Assembly: GCF_003703395.1 (NCBI RefSeq)
Contig: NZ_RDQN01000006.1
Span: 1-64,000 of the forward strand
Direction of reading: 5' to 3'
DNA: 64,000 bases
Source: Pseudoxanthomonas spadix
Lineage (GTDB): Bacteria > Pseudomonadota > Gammaproteobacteria > Xanthomonadales > Xanthomonadaceae
Positions 34,433 through 43,418 of this stretch are shown in pieces. Below the pieces are notes generated by a model, which saw only the letters and a program-made list of their open reading frames with translations, was not told where the DNA came from and made no database searches. Made by a program: the position numbers and the translations under genes. Numbering within the stretch: the first letter of the stretch is position 1; every line of letters begins with the position of its first letter.

Positions 34433-36457
34433 ATGACGCAGCTGCGCCACGCCCGTACCCCCACCCTGCTTGCCCTGGCGCTGCTTGTCGCGCTGGGCAG
34501 CGGCGATGCCCTGGCCGCCACCAAGAAGAAAAAAGCCGCGGCCAAGGCGCCGGCCGTCAGCACCGAGTGCAATGACTTCTACGCCGCCGCCAATGCCGAC
34601 TGGCTCAAGGCCAACCCGCTGCCGGCCGGTGTCGGGGCGATCTCCGCGCTGGGCAACCTGCGCCAGTACAGCCTGGAGCAGCAGAAGGCGCTGTTGGACG
34701 GCGCCATGCAGGCGCCGCAGGGCAACGTGCAGAAGCTGCTCGGCGACTTCTGGGCCAGCGGCCTGGACGAGGCGGCGGTGGAGGCCGATGGCGCCAGGCC
34801 GATCGCCCCGCTTTTGAGCCGCATCGACGGCATCAAGAAGTCCAAGGACATCCCGGCCGCGATCGCCGCCCTGCACCAGGTCGGCATCCCGGTGGCGTTC
34901 AACTTCAGCCCGGACGTGGACCTGCAGGCGCTGGACCGCCACATCGGCTACCTCATGCAGGGCGGCCTGGGCCTGCCCGATCCGGCTTATTACACCCGCA
35001 CCGATGCCGAGACCCGCGAGCTGCTGGGCCGCTACCGGGCCTACGTCAAGCAGATCCTGGCCCTGACCGGCACCCCGGCCGACCAGCTCGATGCGCAGTC
35101 GGCCCAGGTGCTCGACCTGGAAACGCGCCTGGCCAGCGCTTCACGCCCGCTGGACCAGCTGGCCAGCCCGTTCAACAACTACAAGCCGCTGCCGATCAAG
35201 GACCTGAAGAAGCAGTACCGCAACCTGCAGCTGGATGCCTTCCTGGAGGCGCAGGGGGTGAAGGACGACACCGTGTCGCTGGCCGACCCGGCGCTGTTCG
35301 GCCAGATCGACGCGCTGGTCAAGCAGCTCTCGCCGGAACAATGGAAGGCCTACCTGCGCTGGCGCGTGGGCGATGCGATGGCACCGTACCTGGCCAGGTC
35401 CTGGCGCGAGGCCGCGTACAACTTCCACGGTCGCGTGCTGGAAGGCAAGCAGTCGCCGGACCCGCGCTGGGTCCAGGTGCTGGACGCGATCAACACCGCT
35501 GCCGGTCCGATGCTGGGCCGCGAATACACCGCCCGCTACCTGCCCAAGGACAGCCGCGACAAGGCCGAAGTCATCGCCGCCAGCGTGCGCGACGCCCTGG
35601 GTCGCGCGCTGGAACGCAATGGGTGGATGAGCACCCAGGCCAAGGCCGAAGCCAAGGCCAAGCTGGCCAGGCTGGAGATCGAGATCGGCGCGCCCAGGCG
35701 CGACCTGGACTACACCGTGCAGCCGATGGGCCGCGGCAGCTTCGGCGGCAACATGCTGATCGCCAGCACCTGGCGGCATCGCGAGGAGATGAAGCGGATC
35801 GGTCGCGGCAACGCCGAGCGCCGCTGGAACGTGCTGCCGCAGCAGCCGGCGCTGGCCTATGACCTGGCCCAGAACCGGCTGATCGTCACCGCCGCGGTGC
35901 TGCAGCCGCCGGTGTTCGATGTCAGCCGCGACGTGGCGGCGCTGTATGGCAGCTTCGGCGCGCTGGTCGGCCATGAGCTGACCCGCGGCTTCGATGCCAA
36001 GGGCCGCATGATCGATGCCGCCGGCCAGCTGCGTGACTGGTGGACGCCTGCCGATGCCAGCGCCTGGAACGCGCTGGGCGCGCGGGTGACCGGCCAGTAC
36101 AACGGCTATGCCTATCCGGGCCTGACCGCGACCCAGCTCAACGGTGTCCTGACCCGCGACGAAAACCTGGCCGACCTGTCCGGCGTGGAGCTGGCCTGGG
36201 ATGCCTACCTGAACACACAGGCCGCACCCAATCCCGGCGCCAAGCAGACCTTCTTCCGCAGCTGGTCGCAGCTGTGGGCCCAGCAGGTGGACCCGCAGGA
36301 GGCCAGCGTGCGCGTGGCCACCGACCTGCGTGCACCTGGCCCGGTCCGCAGCAACGCACCCCTGCAGAATCAGCCCGAATTCAGCGCCAGCTTCCAGTGC
36401 AAGCCCGGCAACCCGATGGTGCGCCCGGAAGCGGAGCGGATCGGCATCTGGCGCTGA
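34433..36457 (+). CDS. M13-family paralogue with altered active site (probable pseudo-peptidase)
   Basis: This 674-residue protein has a signal peptide (LLALALLVALGSGDALA) and M13 architecture end to end, including LQPPVFDVSRDVAALYGSFG and DENLADLSGVE with the third ligand position E577 kept. The zinc motif reads HELTR at 514-518, so the second His ligand is replaced by Arg, and the NAFY-type substrate motif is replaced by LAYDLAQN. Zinc binding and proteolysis are therefore unlikely by family knowledge. A TAGAAT box at 34397-34402 suggests its own promoter. The open frame is intact over its whole length, so it appears to be kept for a non-catalytic role; inactivation by drift is the alternative. 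Confidence 0.88.
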   Translation: MTQLRHARTPTLLALALLVALGSGDALAATKKKKAAAKAPAVSTECNDFYAAANADWLKANPLPAGVGAISALGNLRQYSLEQQKALLDGAMQAPQGNVQKLLGDFWASGLDEAAVEADGARPIAPLLSRIDGIKKSKDIPAAIAALHQVGIPVAFNFSPDVDLQALDRHIGYLMQGGLGLPDPAYYTRTDAETRELLGRYRAYVKQILALTGTPADQLDAQSAQVLDLETRLASASRPLDQLASPFNNYKPLPIKDLKKQYRNLQLDAFLEAQGVKDDTVSLADPALFGQIDALVKQLSPEQWKAYLRWRVGDAMAPYLARSWREAAYNFHGRVLEGKQSPDPRWVQVLDAINTAAGPMLGREYTARYLPKDSRDKAEVIAASVRDALGRALERNGWMSTQAKAEAKAKLARLEIEIGAPRRDLDYTVQPMGRGSFGGNMLIASTWRHREEMKRIGRGNAERRWNVLPQQPALAYDLAQNRLIVTAAVLQPPVFDVSRDVAALYGSFGALVGHELTRGFDAKGRMIDAAGQLRDWWTPADASAWNALGARVTGQYNGYAYPGLTATQLNGVLTRDENLADLSGVELAWDAYLNTQAAPNPGAKQTFFRSWSQLWAQQVDPQEASVRVATDLRAPGPVRSNAPLQNQPEFSASFQCKPGNPMVRPEAERIGIWR

Positions 36458-36483
36458 CTCCCGGAATCGGCGTGTGTGTGTGT

Positions 36484-36632
36484 GTAGGCGCACCGCAGGG
36501 GCGCGATGGGGCTTGCCCGGTAAAGCCTGTCGCGCCCTAAGGTGCACTCCTACGGGGATGATCGGTGTTGTTGTGCGGTGGGGTGTGGGTTCTTCGGTAA
36601 AGCCCCATCGCGCCCCTGCGGTGCGCTCCTAC
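36484..36632. repeat. Compound REP repeat (inverted and direct units)
   Basis: The left end GTAGGCGCACCGCAGGGGCG is the inverted complement of the right end, CGCCCCTGCGGTGCGCTCCTAC (last C at 36632). In between lies a second unit, TAAAGCCTGTCGCGCCCTAA followed by GGTGCACTCCTAC, in the same orientation as the right unit. It is preceded by a short TG run (36472-36484). The CTA at 36629-36631 is the TAG stop of the rhomboid gene on the minus strand. Confidence 0.8.
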
Positions 36633-37321
36633 ACCACCCGGAAGGTGGCCGTGCTGCGGCGCCTGCCATTGCCGCCGCCACGTCCACCACGCCCACTGCC
36701 GCGCCCGAACGGCGGCTGCCCGCGCCAGTAGCGGATCAGCAGCCAGCCAAACAGCATCCCGCCCAGATGCACGAAGTGGGCCACCCCCGGCTGGCGCCCG
36801 GTATAGGCGAAGAACAGCTCCATGGCCCCGTAGATGATCACCAGGGTCCTGGCCTTGATCTCCATGGGGATGGGAAACACGATCATGCGCTGGTCCGGGA
36901 ACAGCATCCCGTAACCCAGCAGCAGCGCGAACACCGCGCCGGAGGCACCGAGCACCGGAATGGGGAACTGACCCTGCGCCAGCAGCAAGGTCCCCACGAT
37001 CACCTGCAGCACGTTGGCACCGACCAGGCTCACCAGGTAGTAAGTGGTGAACCGACGCGCGCCCCACACCGCCTCCAACGGCGAGCCGAACATCCACAGC
37101 GCCAGCATGTTGAAGAAGATGTGGCCGAAGGTGGCGTGCATGAAGCCGGCGCTGACCAGCTGCCAGGGCAGGAAACCGGCGCCGGGCAGCACCTGTCCCG
37201 CCCCGACCGGCCACAGCAGCAGCCGCGCCATCAGCGCATCGGGCAGCACCATCTGCAGCAGGAACATGGCCACGTTGGCGATCAACAAGGCCTGGGTGGC
37301 CGGCTGCAATCGGGGAAACAT
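36629..37321 (-). CDS. Rhomboid-family intramembrane serine protease
   Basis: This 230-residue protein has six membrane helices with the rhomboid motifs FGHIFFNMLALWMFG (Asn/His region), the catalytic serine S127 in LGASGAVFALLLGYG, and the partner His in HFVHLGGMLFGW (H182 or H185). It would cleave membrane proteins within the bilayer. The C-terminal tail is Gly/Arg-rich (about residues 207-225) and the stop codon falls within the REP repeat, so the tail may have been shaped by the repeat. Catalytic residues are present. Confidence 0.9.
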   Translation of the reverse strand: MFPRLQPATQALLIANVAMFLLQMVLPDALMARLLLWPVGAGQVLPGAGFLPWQLVSAGFMHATFGHIFFNMLALWMFGSPLEAVWGARRFTTYYLVSLVGANVLQVIVGTLLLAQGQFPIPVLGASGAVFALLLGYGMLFPDQRMIVFPIPMEIKARTLVIIYGAMELFFAYTGRQPGVAHFVHLGGMLFGWLLIRYWRGQPPFGRGSGRGGRGGGNGRRRSTATFRVV

Positions 37322-37360
37322 CGGAGGGCGACCTCATGGGTAGGAAACCGGCTGCATGAT

Positions 37361-37557
37361 ACGTGCGAACGACTGAGCGGCCGCGCAAGCCCGCCTTGCC
37401 GCCCGCTACGATGCGATGGGAAGCGGCGGGAGGATGGCCGCGATGCGGATGTTGCCGGGCCGGTTCAGGCCGGTCCCCAGACCTGTTCGTCAACCGATGC
37501 GGCCGCGTTCAGCCCGACCACCCGCCCCTTGACCACGCGCACGCCTTCGGCGCGCAG
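37361..37557. repeat. Left copy of a ~198-bp direct repeat; remnant of the atl 3' end
   Basis: This matches 42919-43116 in the same orientation, most strongly in 37465-37557 (7 differences in 93 by my count). That part encodes, on the minus strand, the last 30 residues of the alkyltransferase-like gene (RAEGVRVVKGRVVGL, then ASVDEQVWGPA and a stop) with conservative changes, but lacks everything before. The two repeats enclose prkA-DUF444-spoVR, which suggests insertion by recombination at this gene. Confidence 0.8.
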
Positions 37558-38066
37558 TCAGCATCGACAGCGACGAGAGCCTGGACCAGAGACCTCAACT
37601 GAGACAGCGGGCGGCCGCCGCGGCTGCGGGCGGCGGTTGCGCGCGCGACCGCGCCGCATCAGTTCAGCTGGCAGTGCGCAAGCAGCCGTAGATTGGACCG
37701 TACCGGGCCGTACCAAGCCCAAGAGAGGATGCTGGCGGACTTGAGCGCGGCGGCCAACTGTGATGCCATGGACTCGCCGCGCGGGAGAACCTTCGGCATC
37801 GGCAGAACTCAAAGCGTTGGCGCGCGCTGCGTCACGCAGGCGACACATCGCGTCAAGCCGATGACAGCGGCAGCACGACACAGCGTCGCTGCCGCGGCTA
37901 CCACTTGCGGTCCTCAGGCGATTATGACAAGACTCGACTGCCAGTGCACTCAGAACACCGTGCGCCTGTCGATGGTTGAAGAAGGGCCCGCGTCTTGCGA
38001 GTCATGCTTGGCGGTCGGCTACCGACTTGACCGGTCAGCGCCGACCAGAACCGACGAGGTGAGCTG
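37558..38066. other. 509-bp region before prkA without a recognisable gene
   Basis: No family match is seen in any frame. The GC content is lower and patchy compared with flanking genes. It presumably holds the promoter of the prkA operon; no clear -35/-10 pair could be chosen. The ribosome site for prkA is GACGAGGTGAGC just before 38067. Confidence 0.4.
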
Positions 38067-39989
38067 ATGGAGATCTTCGAGAAGTTCCGCGACAACTTCC
38101 TCAAGGCGCGCGACGAGGAGATGTCGCTGCAGGATTATCTGATGTTGTGCAAGCGTGACCCGCTTGCCTACGCATCGCCGGCAGAGCGGATGCTGGCCGC
38201 GATCGGTGAGCCGGAGATCATCGATACGCGCAACGACGCGCGTCTATCCCGCATCTTCTCCAACCGGATGATCCGGCGCTATCCGGCGTTCCGTGAGTTC
38301 TACGGGATGGAGGACGTGATTGCCCAGATCGTGTCCTTCTTCCGGCACGCTGCACAGGGCCTGGAAGAACGCAAGCAGGTGCTGTACCTGTTGGGCCCGG
38401 TCGGCGGCGGCAAGTCGTCCATCGCCGAGCGACTGAAGGTGCTGATGGAGAGCTATCCGATCTACGCGCTGAAAGGCTCGCCGATCAACGAATCGCCGCT
38501 GGGGCTGTTCACGCCCGACCGCGACGGCGAGATGCTCGAGCGCGAATTCGGCATCCCGAGGCGAGTGCTCACGGGCATCGCCTCGCCCTGGGCCATCAAG
38601 CGCCTGTCGGAGTACGAGGGCGACATCACGCAATTCAAGGTGGTGCGTGTACAGCCGTCGGTGCTGCGCCAGGTGGCGATCACCAAGACCGAGCCGGGCG
38701 ACGAGAACAATCAGGACATCTCGACCCTGGTAGGCAAGGTCGACATTCGCAAGCTGGAGCACTTCGGCCAGGACGATCCGGACGCCTACTCCTATTCCGG
38801 TGGCCTGTGCCTGGCCAACCAGGGCCTGCTCGAGTTCGTCGAGATGTTCAAGGCGCCGATCAAGATGCTGCACCCGCTGCTGACCGCCACGCAGGAAGGC
38901 AATTTCAAGGGCACCGAAGGCTTTTCGGCGATCCCGTTCCAGGGCGTCATCATGGCCCATTCGAACGAAAGCGAATGGCAGAGCTTCCGCAACAACAAGA
39001 ACAACGAGGCGTTTCTCGACCGGGTCTACATCGTCAAGGTCCCGTACTGCCTGCAGGTCTCCGAAGAGGTCAAGATCTATCGCAAGCTGCTGCAGCACAG
39101 CGCGCTGTCCAAAGCCCCGTGCGCGCCGGGCACGCTGGAGATGATGGCGCAGTTCTCGGTGCTGACGCGTCTGAAGGAGCCGGAGAATTCGAGCATCTAT
39201 TCGAAGATGCGCGTCTATGACGGCGAGAGCCTGAAGGACACCGATCCGGCCGCGAAGTCCTATCAGGAGTACCGCGACTACGCCGGTGTCGATGAGGGCA
39301 TGACCGGCGTCTCCACGCGCTTCGCGTTCAAGGTGCTGTCGGCGGTGTTCAACTATGATCAGGTCGAGGTCGCGGCCAATCCGGTGCATCTAATGTACGT
39401 GCTCGAGCAGCGCATCCTGCGCGAACAGCTGCCCGAGGAGACGCAGCGCCGCTACCTGGAATACATCAAGGGTTGGCTGGCGCCGCGCTACGCGGAGTTC
39501 ATCGGCAAGGAGATCCAGACCGCCTACCTGGAGTCGTACTCCGAATACGGACAGAACATCTTCGACCGCTACGTGACCTTCGCCGACTACTGGATCCAGA
39601 ACGAGGACTACCGCGACGCCGAAACCGGCGAGAGCCTCGATCGCGCCGCGCTCAACAGCGAGCTCGAAAAGATCGAAAAGCCGGCCGGCATCGCCAATCC
39701 GAAGGATTTCCGCAACGAGATCGTCAACTTCGTGCTGCGCGCACGCGCCCAGCACAACGGCCACAACCCGCGCTGGACCTCCTACGAGAAATTGCGCCAT
39801 GTGATCGAGAAGAAGATGTTCTCGTCGACCGAGGAACTGCTGCCGGTGATCTCGTTCAATGCCAAGGCCTCGGTCGAGGATCAGAGAAAGCACGAGAACT
39901 TCGTCGGCCGCATGGTCTCGAAGGGTTACACCGAAAAGCAGGTGCGCTTGCTGTCCGAGTGGTATCTGCGCGTGCGCAAGTCGGCCTGA
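38067..39989 (+). CDS. prkA: PrkA/YeaG-family serine kinase-like AAA protein
   Basis: This 640-residue protein has the PrkA AAA domain with Walker A GPVGGGKSS at 110-118, the segment YALKGSPINESPLGLF, a Walker B-like region and a C-terminal kinase-like part (ISFNAKASVEDQRKHENFV). PrkA proteins in enterics (YeaG) act with the DUF444 protein YeaH under nitrogen starvation and stationary phase; the kinase activity of the family is debated. It heads a three-gene operon with DUF444 and spoVR. The cluster is framed by a direct repeat, which points to movement as a block. Confidence 0.95.
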   Translation: MEIFEKFRDNFLKARDEEMSLQDYLMLCKRDPLAYASPAERMLAAIGEPEIIDTRNDARLSRIFSNRMIRRYPAFREFYGMEDVIAQIVSFFRHAAQGLEERKQVLYLLGPVGGGKSSIAERLKVLMESYPIYALKGSPINESPLGLFTPDRDGEMLEREFGIPRRVLTGIASPWAIKRLSEYEGDITQFKVVRVQPSVLRQVAITKTEPGDENNQDISTLVGKVDIRKLEHFGQDDPDAYSYSGGLCLANQGLLEFVEMFKAPIKMLHPLLTATQEGNFKGTEGFSAIPFQGVIMAHSNESEWQSFRNNKNNEAFLDRVYIVKVPYCLQVSEEVKIYRKLLQHSALSKAPCAPGTLEMMAQFSVLTRLKEPENSSIYSKMRVYDGESLKDTDPAAKSYQEYRDYAGVDEGMTGVSTRFAFKVLSAVFNYDQVEVAANPVHLMYVLEQRILREQLPEETQRRYLEYIKGWLAPRYAEFIGKEIQTAYLESYSEYGQNIFDRYVTFADYWIQNEDYRDAETGESLDRAALNSELEKIEKPAGIANPKDFRNEIVNFVLRARAQHNGHNPRWTSYEKLRHVIEKKMFSSTEELLPVISFNAKASVEDQRKHENFVGRMVSKGYTEKQVRLLSEWYLRVRKSA

Positions 39990-40021
39990 GCACCGGCTGG
40001 CGCGAGGAGCGAGGTACCTTG

Positions 40022-41245
40022 ATGATCATTGATCGCCGGCTGAACGACCGCAACAAAAGTGCAGTCAATCGGCAGCGCTTCATTCGACGGTACAAGGATC
40101 AGATCCGCAAGTCGGTGTCGGATCTGGTCTCGAAGCGTTCCGTCACCGACATGGACCGGGGCGGGGAGGTCAACATCCCCGCCCGCGACATCTCCGAGCC
40201 GCAGTTTCACCACGGCGAAGGCGGCGACCGCGAGATCGTGCACCCGGGCAACCACAGCTTCCAGACCGGTGATCGCATCAAGCGGCCCGACGGCGGCGGG
40301 GGGGAAGGCAGCGGCGGTGAGGGCGACGAAGGTCAGGGCAGCGACTCGCAGGACAGCTTCGTGTTCACGCTGTCGCGGGACGAGTTCATGAGCCTGTTCT
40401 TCGACGACCTGGAGCTGCCGCGTCTTGCGCGCACCATGCTCGGCGACATCCGCGAGGCCAAATGGGTGCGGGCCGGCTACATGCCGCGCGGCGTGCCGAC
40501 CAACCTGTCGGTGGTGCGCTCCTTGAAGAATGCGATGGCCCGGCGCATGGCGCTCGCTCGCCCGATCGAGCGCCAGATCGCCGCGCTGGAGGCGGAACAA
40601 GCACCGCCCGAGACGATCGAGGCGCTCAAGCAGCGCCGGGCCAGCATTCCGTTTCTGGACGACATCGACCTGCGCTACCGGCGCCGCGAGCGCGTTCCCC
40701 AGCCAATCTCACGGGCGGTGATGTTCTGCCTGATGGACGTCTCGGCGTCGATGTCCGAGCAGAAAAAAGACCTCGCCAAGCGCTTCTTCACGCTGCTGTA
40801 CCTGTTCCTGACGCGCAAGTACGAAACGGTGGAGCTGGTGTTCATCCGCCACACCGAAGATGCGCAGGAGGTCGAGGAGGATGCGTTCTTCCATGACACG
40901 CAAAGCGGCGGCACGGTGGTGCTGTCGGCGCTCAAGCTGATGCACGAAATCGTCGTCGAGCGCTACCCGTCCGATCAGTGGAACATCTACGGCGCGCAGG
41001 TATCGGATGGCGACGCATTCGGCGCCGACCCCGAGAAGAGCCGCGCCTGGCTGGAGGAGCAACTGCTGCCGGTGGTGCGTTACTTTGCCTACGTGGAGGT
41101 ACCCGACAACATCGCACGCGTCAGTCCGCTCGCGCATGCGTATCGCCGCATCGATGCGCCGCACATGGCCATGGCATCCGTCGCTGGGCGCCACGAGATC
41201 TACCCCGTTCTGCGCGAACTCTTCCGCCGGGAGACGACCGCATGA
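40022..41245 (+). CDS. DUF444 protein (YeaH family, vWA-like)
   Basis: This 407-residue protein has a basic N-terminus (MIIDRRLNDRNKSAVNRQRF), a Gly/Asp-rich linker (GGGGEGSGGEGDEGQGS) and a von Willebrand A-like domain with the MIDAS-type line VMFCLMDVSASMSEQKKDLA. YeaH works with PrkA/YeaG in enterics, but the molecular role is unknown. The ATG at 40022 follows GAGGAGCGAGG. It lies 32 bp after prkA and overlaps the spoVR start by 4 bp. Confidence 0.94.
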   Translation: MIIDRRLNDRNKSAVNRQRFIRRYKDQIRKSVSDLVSKRSVTDMDRGGEVNIPARDISEPQFHHGEGGDREIVHPGNHSFQTGDRIKRPDGGGGEGSGGEGDEGQGSDSQDSFVFTLSRDEFMSLFFDDLELPRLARTMLGDIREAKWVRAGYMPRGVPTNLSVVRSLKNAMARRMALARPIERQIAALEAEQAPPETIEALKQRRASIPFLDDIDLRYRRRERVPQPISRAVMFCLMDVSASMSEQKKDLAKRFFTLLYLFLTRKYETVELVFIRHTEDAQEVEEDAFFHDTQSGGTVVLSALKLMHEIVVERYPSDQWNIYGAQVSDGDAFGADPEKSRAWLEEQLLPVVRYFAYVEVPDNIARVSPLAHAYRRIDAPHMAMASVAGRHEIYPVLRELFRRETTA

Positions 41246-42777
41246 GCAAGCAGGCCGCCGGTGCGGCGACCGGTCCGATCTCGACCGGCGCGGACTGGAC
41301 CTTCGAGCTGATCCAGCGCTACGACGAGGAGATCCGCAAGATCGCCGTCGATGAGTATGGCCTGGACTGCTTCCCGAACCAGATCGAGGTGATCGCCTCC
41401 GAGCAGATGCTCGATGCCTACGCGAGCCTGGGCCTGCCGATTTCCTACCCGCACTGGTCGTACGGCAAGGAATTCATCCGCAACGAGCAGAACTACCGCA
41501 GCGGCGCGCAGGGCCTGGCCTACGAGCTGGTGATCAACTCCGATCCCTGCATCGCCTACCTGATGGAGGAGAACAGCATGGCGATGCAGGCGCTGGTGAT
41601 CGCGCACGCCTGCTACGGCCACAACTCGTTCTTCAAGGGCAATTACCTGTTCCGCCAGTGGACCGACCCCGACGCGATCGTCGACTACATGGTCTTCGCG
41701 CGCCAGTACGTGATGAAGTGCGAGGAGCGCTACGGTTATTCAGCGGTGGAAGATACGCTCGACTCCTGCCACGCGCTGCGCCACTACGGCGTGGACCGCT
41801 ATCGTCATCCTGCGCCACTGTCGACCGAGGAGGAACGCATCCGGCAGCTGGCGCGCGAGGAGTTCGAGTGGAAGCAGTTTGCCGAGATCTGGCGCACGGT
41901 GCCGACACGCGGCGGGGACGACGGCGCGCCCTTCGGGCGGCAGGCGATCTACCCCCCCGAGCCGCAGGAGAACCTGCTGTACTTCATCGAGAAGCACGCG
42001 CCCAAGCTGCAGCCCTGGCAGCGCGAGCTGGTGCGCATCGTGCGCAAGACGTCGCAGTACTTCTACCCGCAGGGCCTCACGAAGGTCATGAACGAGGGCT
42101 GGTCGACGTTCTGGCACTACACCATCCTAAACCGCCTGTTCGACAAGCGGCTGGTCGACGACGGCTTCATGCTCGAGTGGCTCTCCTCGCACACCAACGT
42201 CGTCTCGCAGCGCGGCTACGACCAGCGTGGCTACGGCGGCATCAATCCCTACGCGCTGGGCTTTGCGATGTTCTCGGATATCCGCCGCATCTGCGAGAGC
42301 CCGACGGACGAGGACCGCGAATGGTTCCCGGACATCGCCGGCAGCGACTGGCGCAAGACGCTGGACTTCGCGATGCGCAACTACAAGGACGAGTCGTTCA
42401 TCGCGCAATATCTGTCGCCGCGGCTGATGCGTGAGTTCCACCTCTTTGCGATCGACGACTTCGAGGACAGCGAAGTGCTGACAGTCGACGCCATCCACAA
42501 CGAGCAGGGCTACCAGCGCCTGCGCCGGCTGCTCGCCAACCAGTACAACCGCGATGTGCAGCTGCCTGACATCCAGATCGTGCGCTACGACATCAACGGC
42601 GACCGCTCGCTGACCCTGCAGCACCGCCAATATCGCGGTCGGCCGCTCGCCGTCGATGGCGCCGAGGTGCTCAAGCACGTTGCCCAGCTGTGGGGCTTCA
42701 CCGTGCGGCTGGAGACGGTGGACGCGGACGGCCAGTTGGTCGACGAGCACGAGGTCCGCCCCGGGTCGCTCGGCTGA
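41242..42777 (+). CDS. SpoVR-family protein (YcgB-like)
   Basis: This 511-residue protein opens DWTFELIQRYDEEIRKIAVD, followed by HWSYGKEFIRNEQNYRSG and ACYGHNSFFKGNYLF, all characteristic of SpoVR/YcgB. The family was named from Bacillus spore cortex formation; in Gram-negatives it goes with prkA and yeaH in stationary-phase stress. The ATG at 41242 overlaps the DUF444 stop (ATGA). It is the last gene of the trio, and no terminator is obvious in the 246 bp to the alkyltransferase-like gene. Confidence 0.95.
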   Translation: MSKQAAGAATGPISTGADWTFELIQRYDEEIRKIAVDEYGLDCFPNQIEVIASEQMLDAYASLGLPISYPHWSYGKEFIRNEQNYRSGAQGLAYELVINSDPCIAYLMEENSMAMQALVIAHACYGHNSFFKGNYLFRQWTDPDAIVDYMVFARQYVMKCEERYGYSAVEDTLDSCHALRHYGVDRYRHPAPLSTEEERIRQLAREEFEWKQFAEIWRTVPTRGGDDGAPFGRQAIYPPEPQENLLYFIEKHAPKLQPWQRELVRIVRKTSQYFYPQGLTKVMNEGWSTFWHYTILNRLFDKRLVDDGFMLEWLSSHTNVVSQRGYDQRGYGGINPYALGFAMFSDIRRICESPTDEDREWFPDIAGSDWRKTLDFAMRNYKDESFIAQYLSPRLMREFHLFAIDDFEDSEVLTVDAIHNEQGYQRLRRLLANQYNRDVQLPDIQIVRYDINGDRSLTLQHRQYRGRPLAVDGAEVLKHVAQLWGFTVRLETVDADGQLVDEHEVRPGSLG

Positions 42778-42918
42778 CCTGGTACCGTCGCCAGGAGATG
42801 GCGGAACTTGGTGAAAGTGATGGATTCAAGTGCAGGGCAAGGCTTGCAACGCCGCCCAGGGCTTGAAGAGGCGCTTTCACGTTTCGATATCTTCGGGTTG
42901 CGGTGTTGGCTCGCGGAT

Positions 42919-43116
42919 ACGTGCTGACGACCGAGCGAGCACGCAAGTCCACCTTCGCCGCCCGTTAGGATGCGCTAGCAAGCGGCGGGAGGATGGCCCG
43001 CGATGGGGACGTTGCCGGGCCGCTCAGGCCGGTCCCCAAATTTGTTCGTCAACCGATGCGGTGGCCTTCAGCCCGACCACCCGTCCCTTGACCACGCGCA
43101 CGCCTTCGGCGCGCAG
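42919..43116. repeat. Right copy of the ~198-bp direct repeat
   Basis: Matches 37361-37557. It covers the last 30 codons of the complete alkyltransferase-like gene (43024-43116) and about 105 bp beyond its stop. The non-coding part has diverged more than the coding part, as expected if the two copies come from different strains. Confidence 0.8.
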
Positions 43117-43371
43117 CCGCTGGCCCTGTTCGCGGTAGCTGCTGGAGCCTGCTGGAAAGGCAATGGACCCATCCGAGCGCAGGATGCGGTACCAGGGAAG
43201 GTCCGGCGCACCGTATTTGCGCAGCACCTGCGCCACCAACCGCGCCCGGCCCGGCATGCCGGCACGGCGGGCAATCTCGCCGTAGCCGGCGACATGCCCC
43301 GCGGACACCGCGCGGATCTCCTTGAGGATGGCGGCGGCGCGGGCTGCGGGAGTGTCCAGATCCGGGAACAT
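43024..43371 (-). CDS. MGMT-family alkyltransferase-like protein (ATL)
   Basis: This 115-residue protein has the DNA-binding fold of alkyltransferases: VSAGHVAGYGEIARRAGMPG, GRARLVAQVLRKYGAPDLPWYRILRSDG. The active-site PCHR is replaced by PWYR, so it cannot remove alkyl groups itself; ATL proteins are known to flag O6-alkylguanine for nucleotide excision repair. The ATG at 43371 is used. A duplicate of its 3' end lies at 37465-37557, on the other side of the prkA module. Confidence 0.9.
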   Translation of the reverse strand: MFPDLDTPAARAAAILKEIRAVSAGHVAGYGEIARRAGMPGRARLVAQVLRKYGAPDLPWYRILRSDGSIAFPAGSSSYREQGQRLRAEGVRVVKGRVVGLKATASVDEQIWGPA

Positions 43372-43418
43372 GTCTTGGTCTCGCAAGGGGGCGTGCGCGG
43401 TATCGCCCGCCCTCCCAT

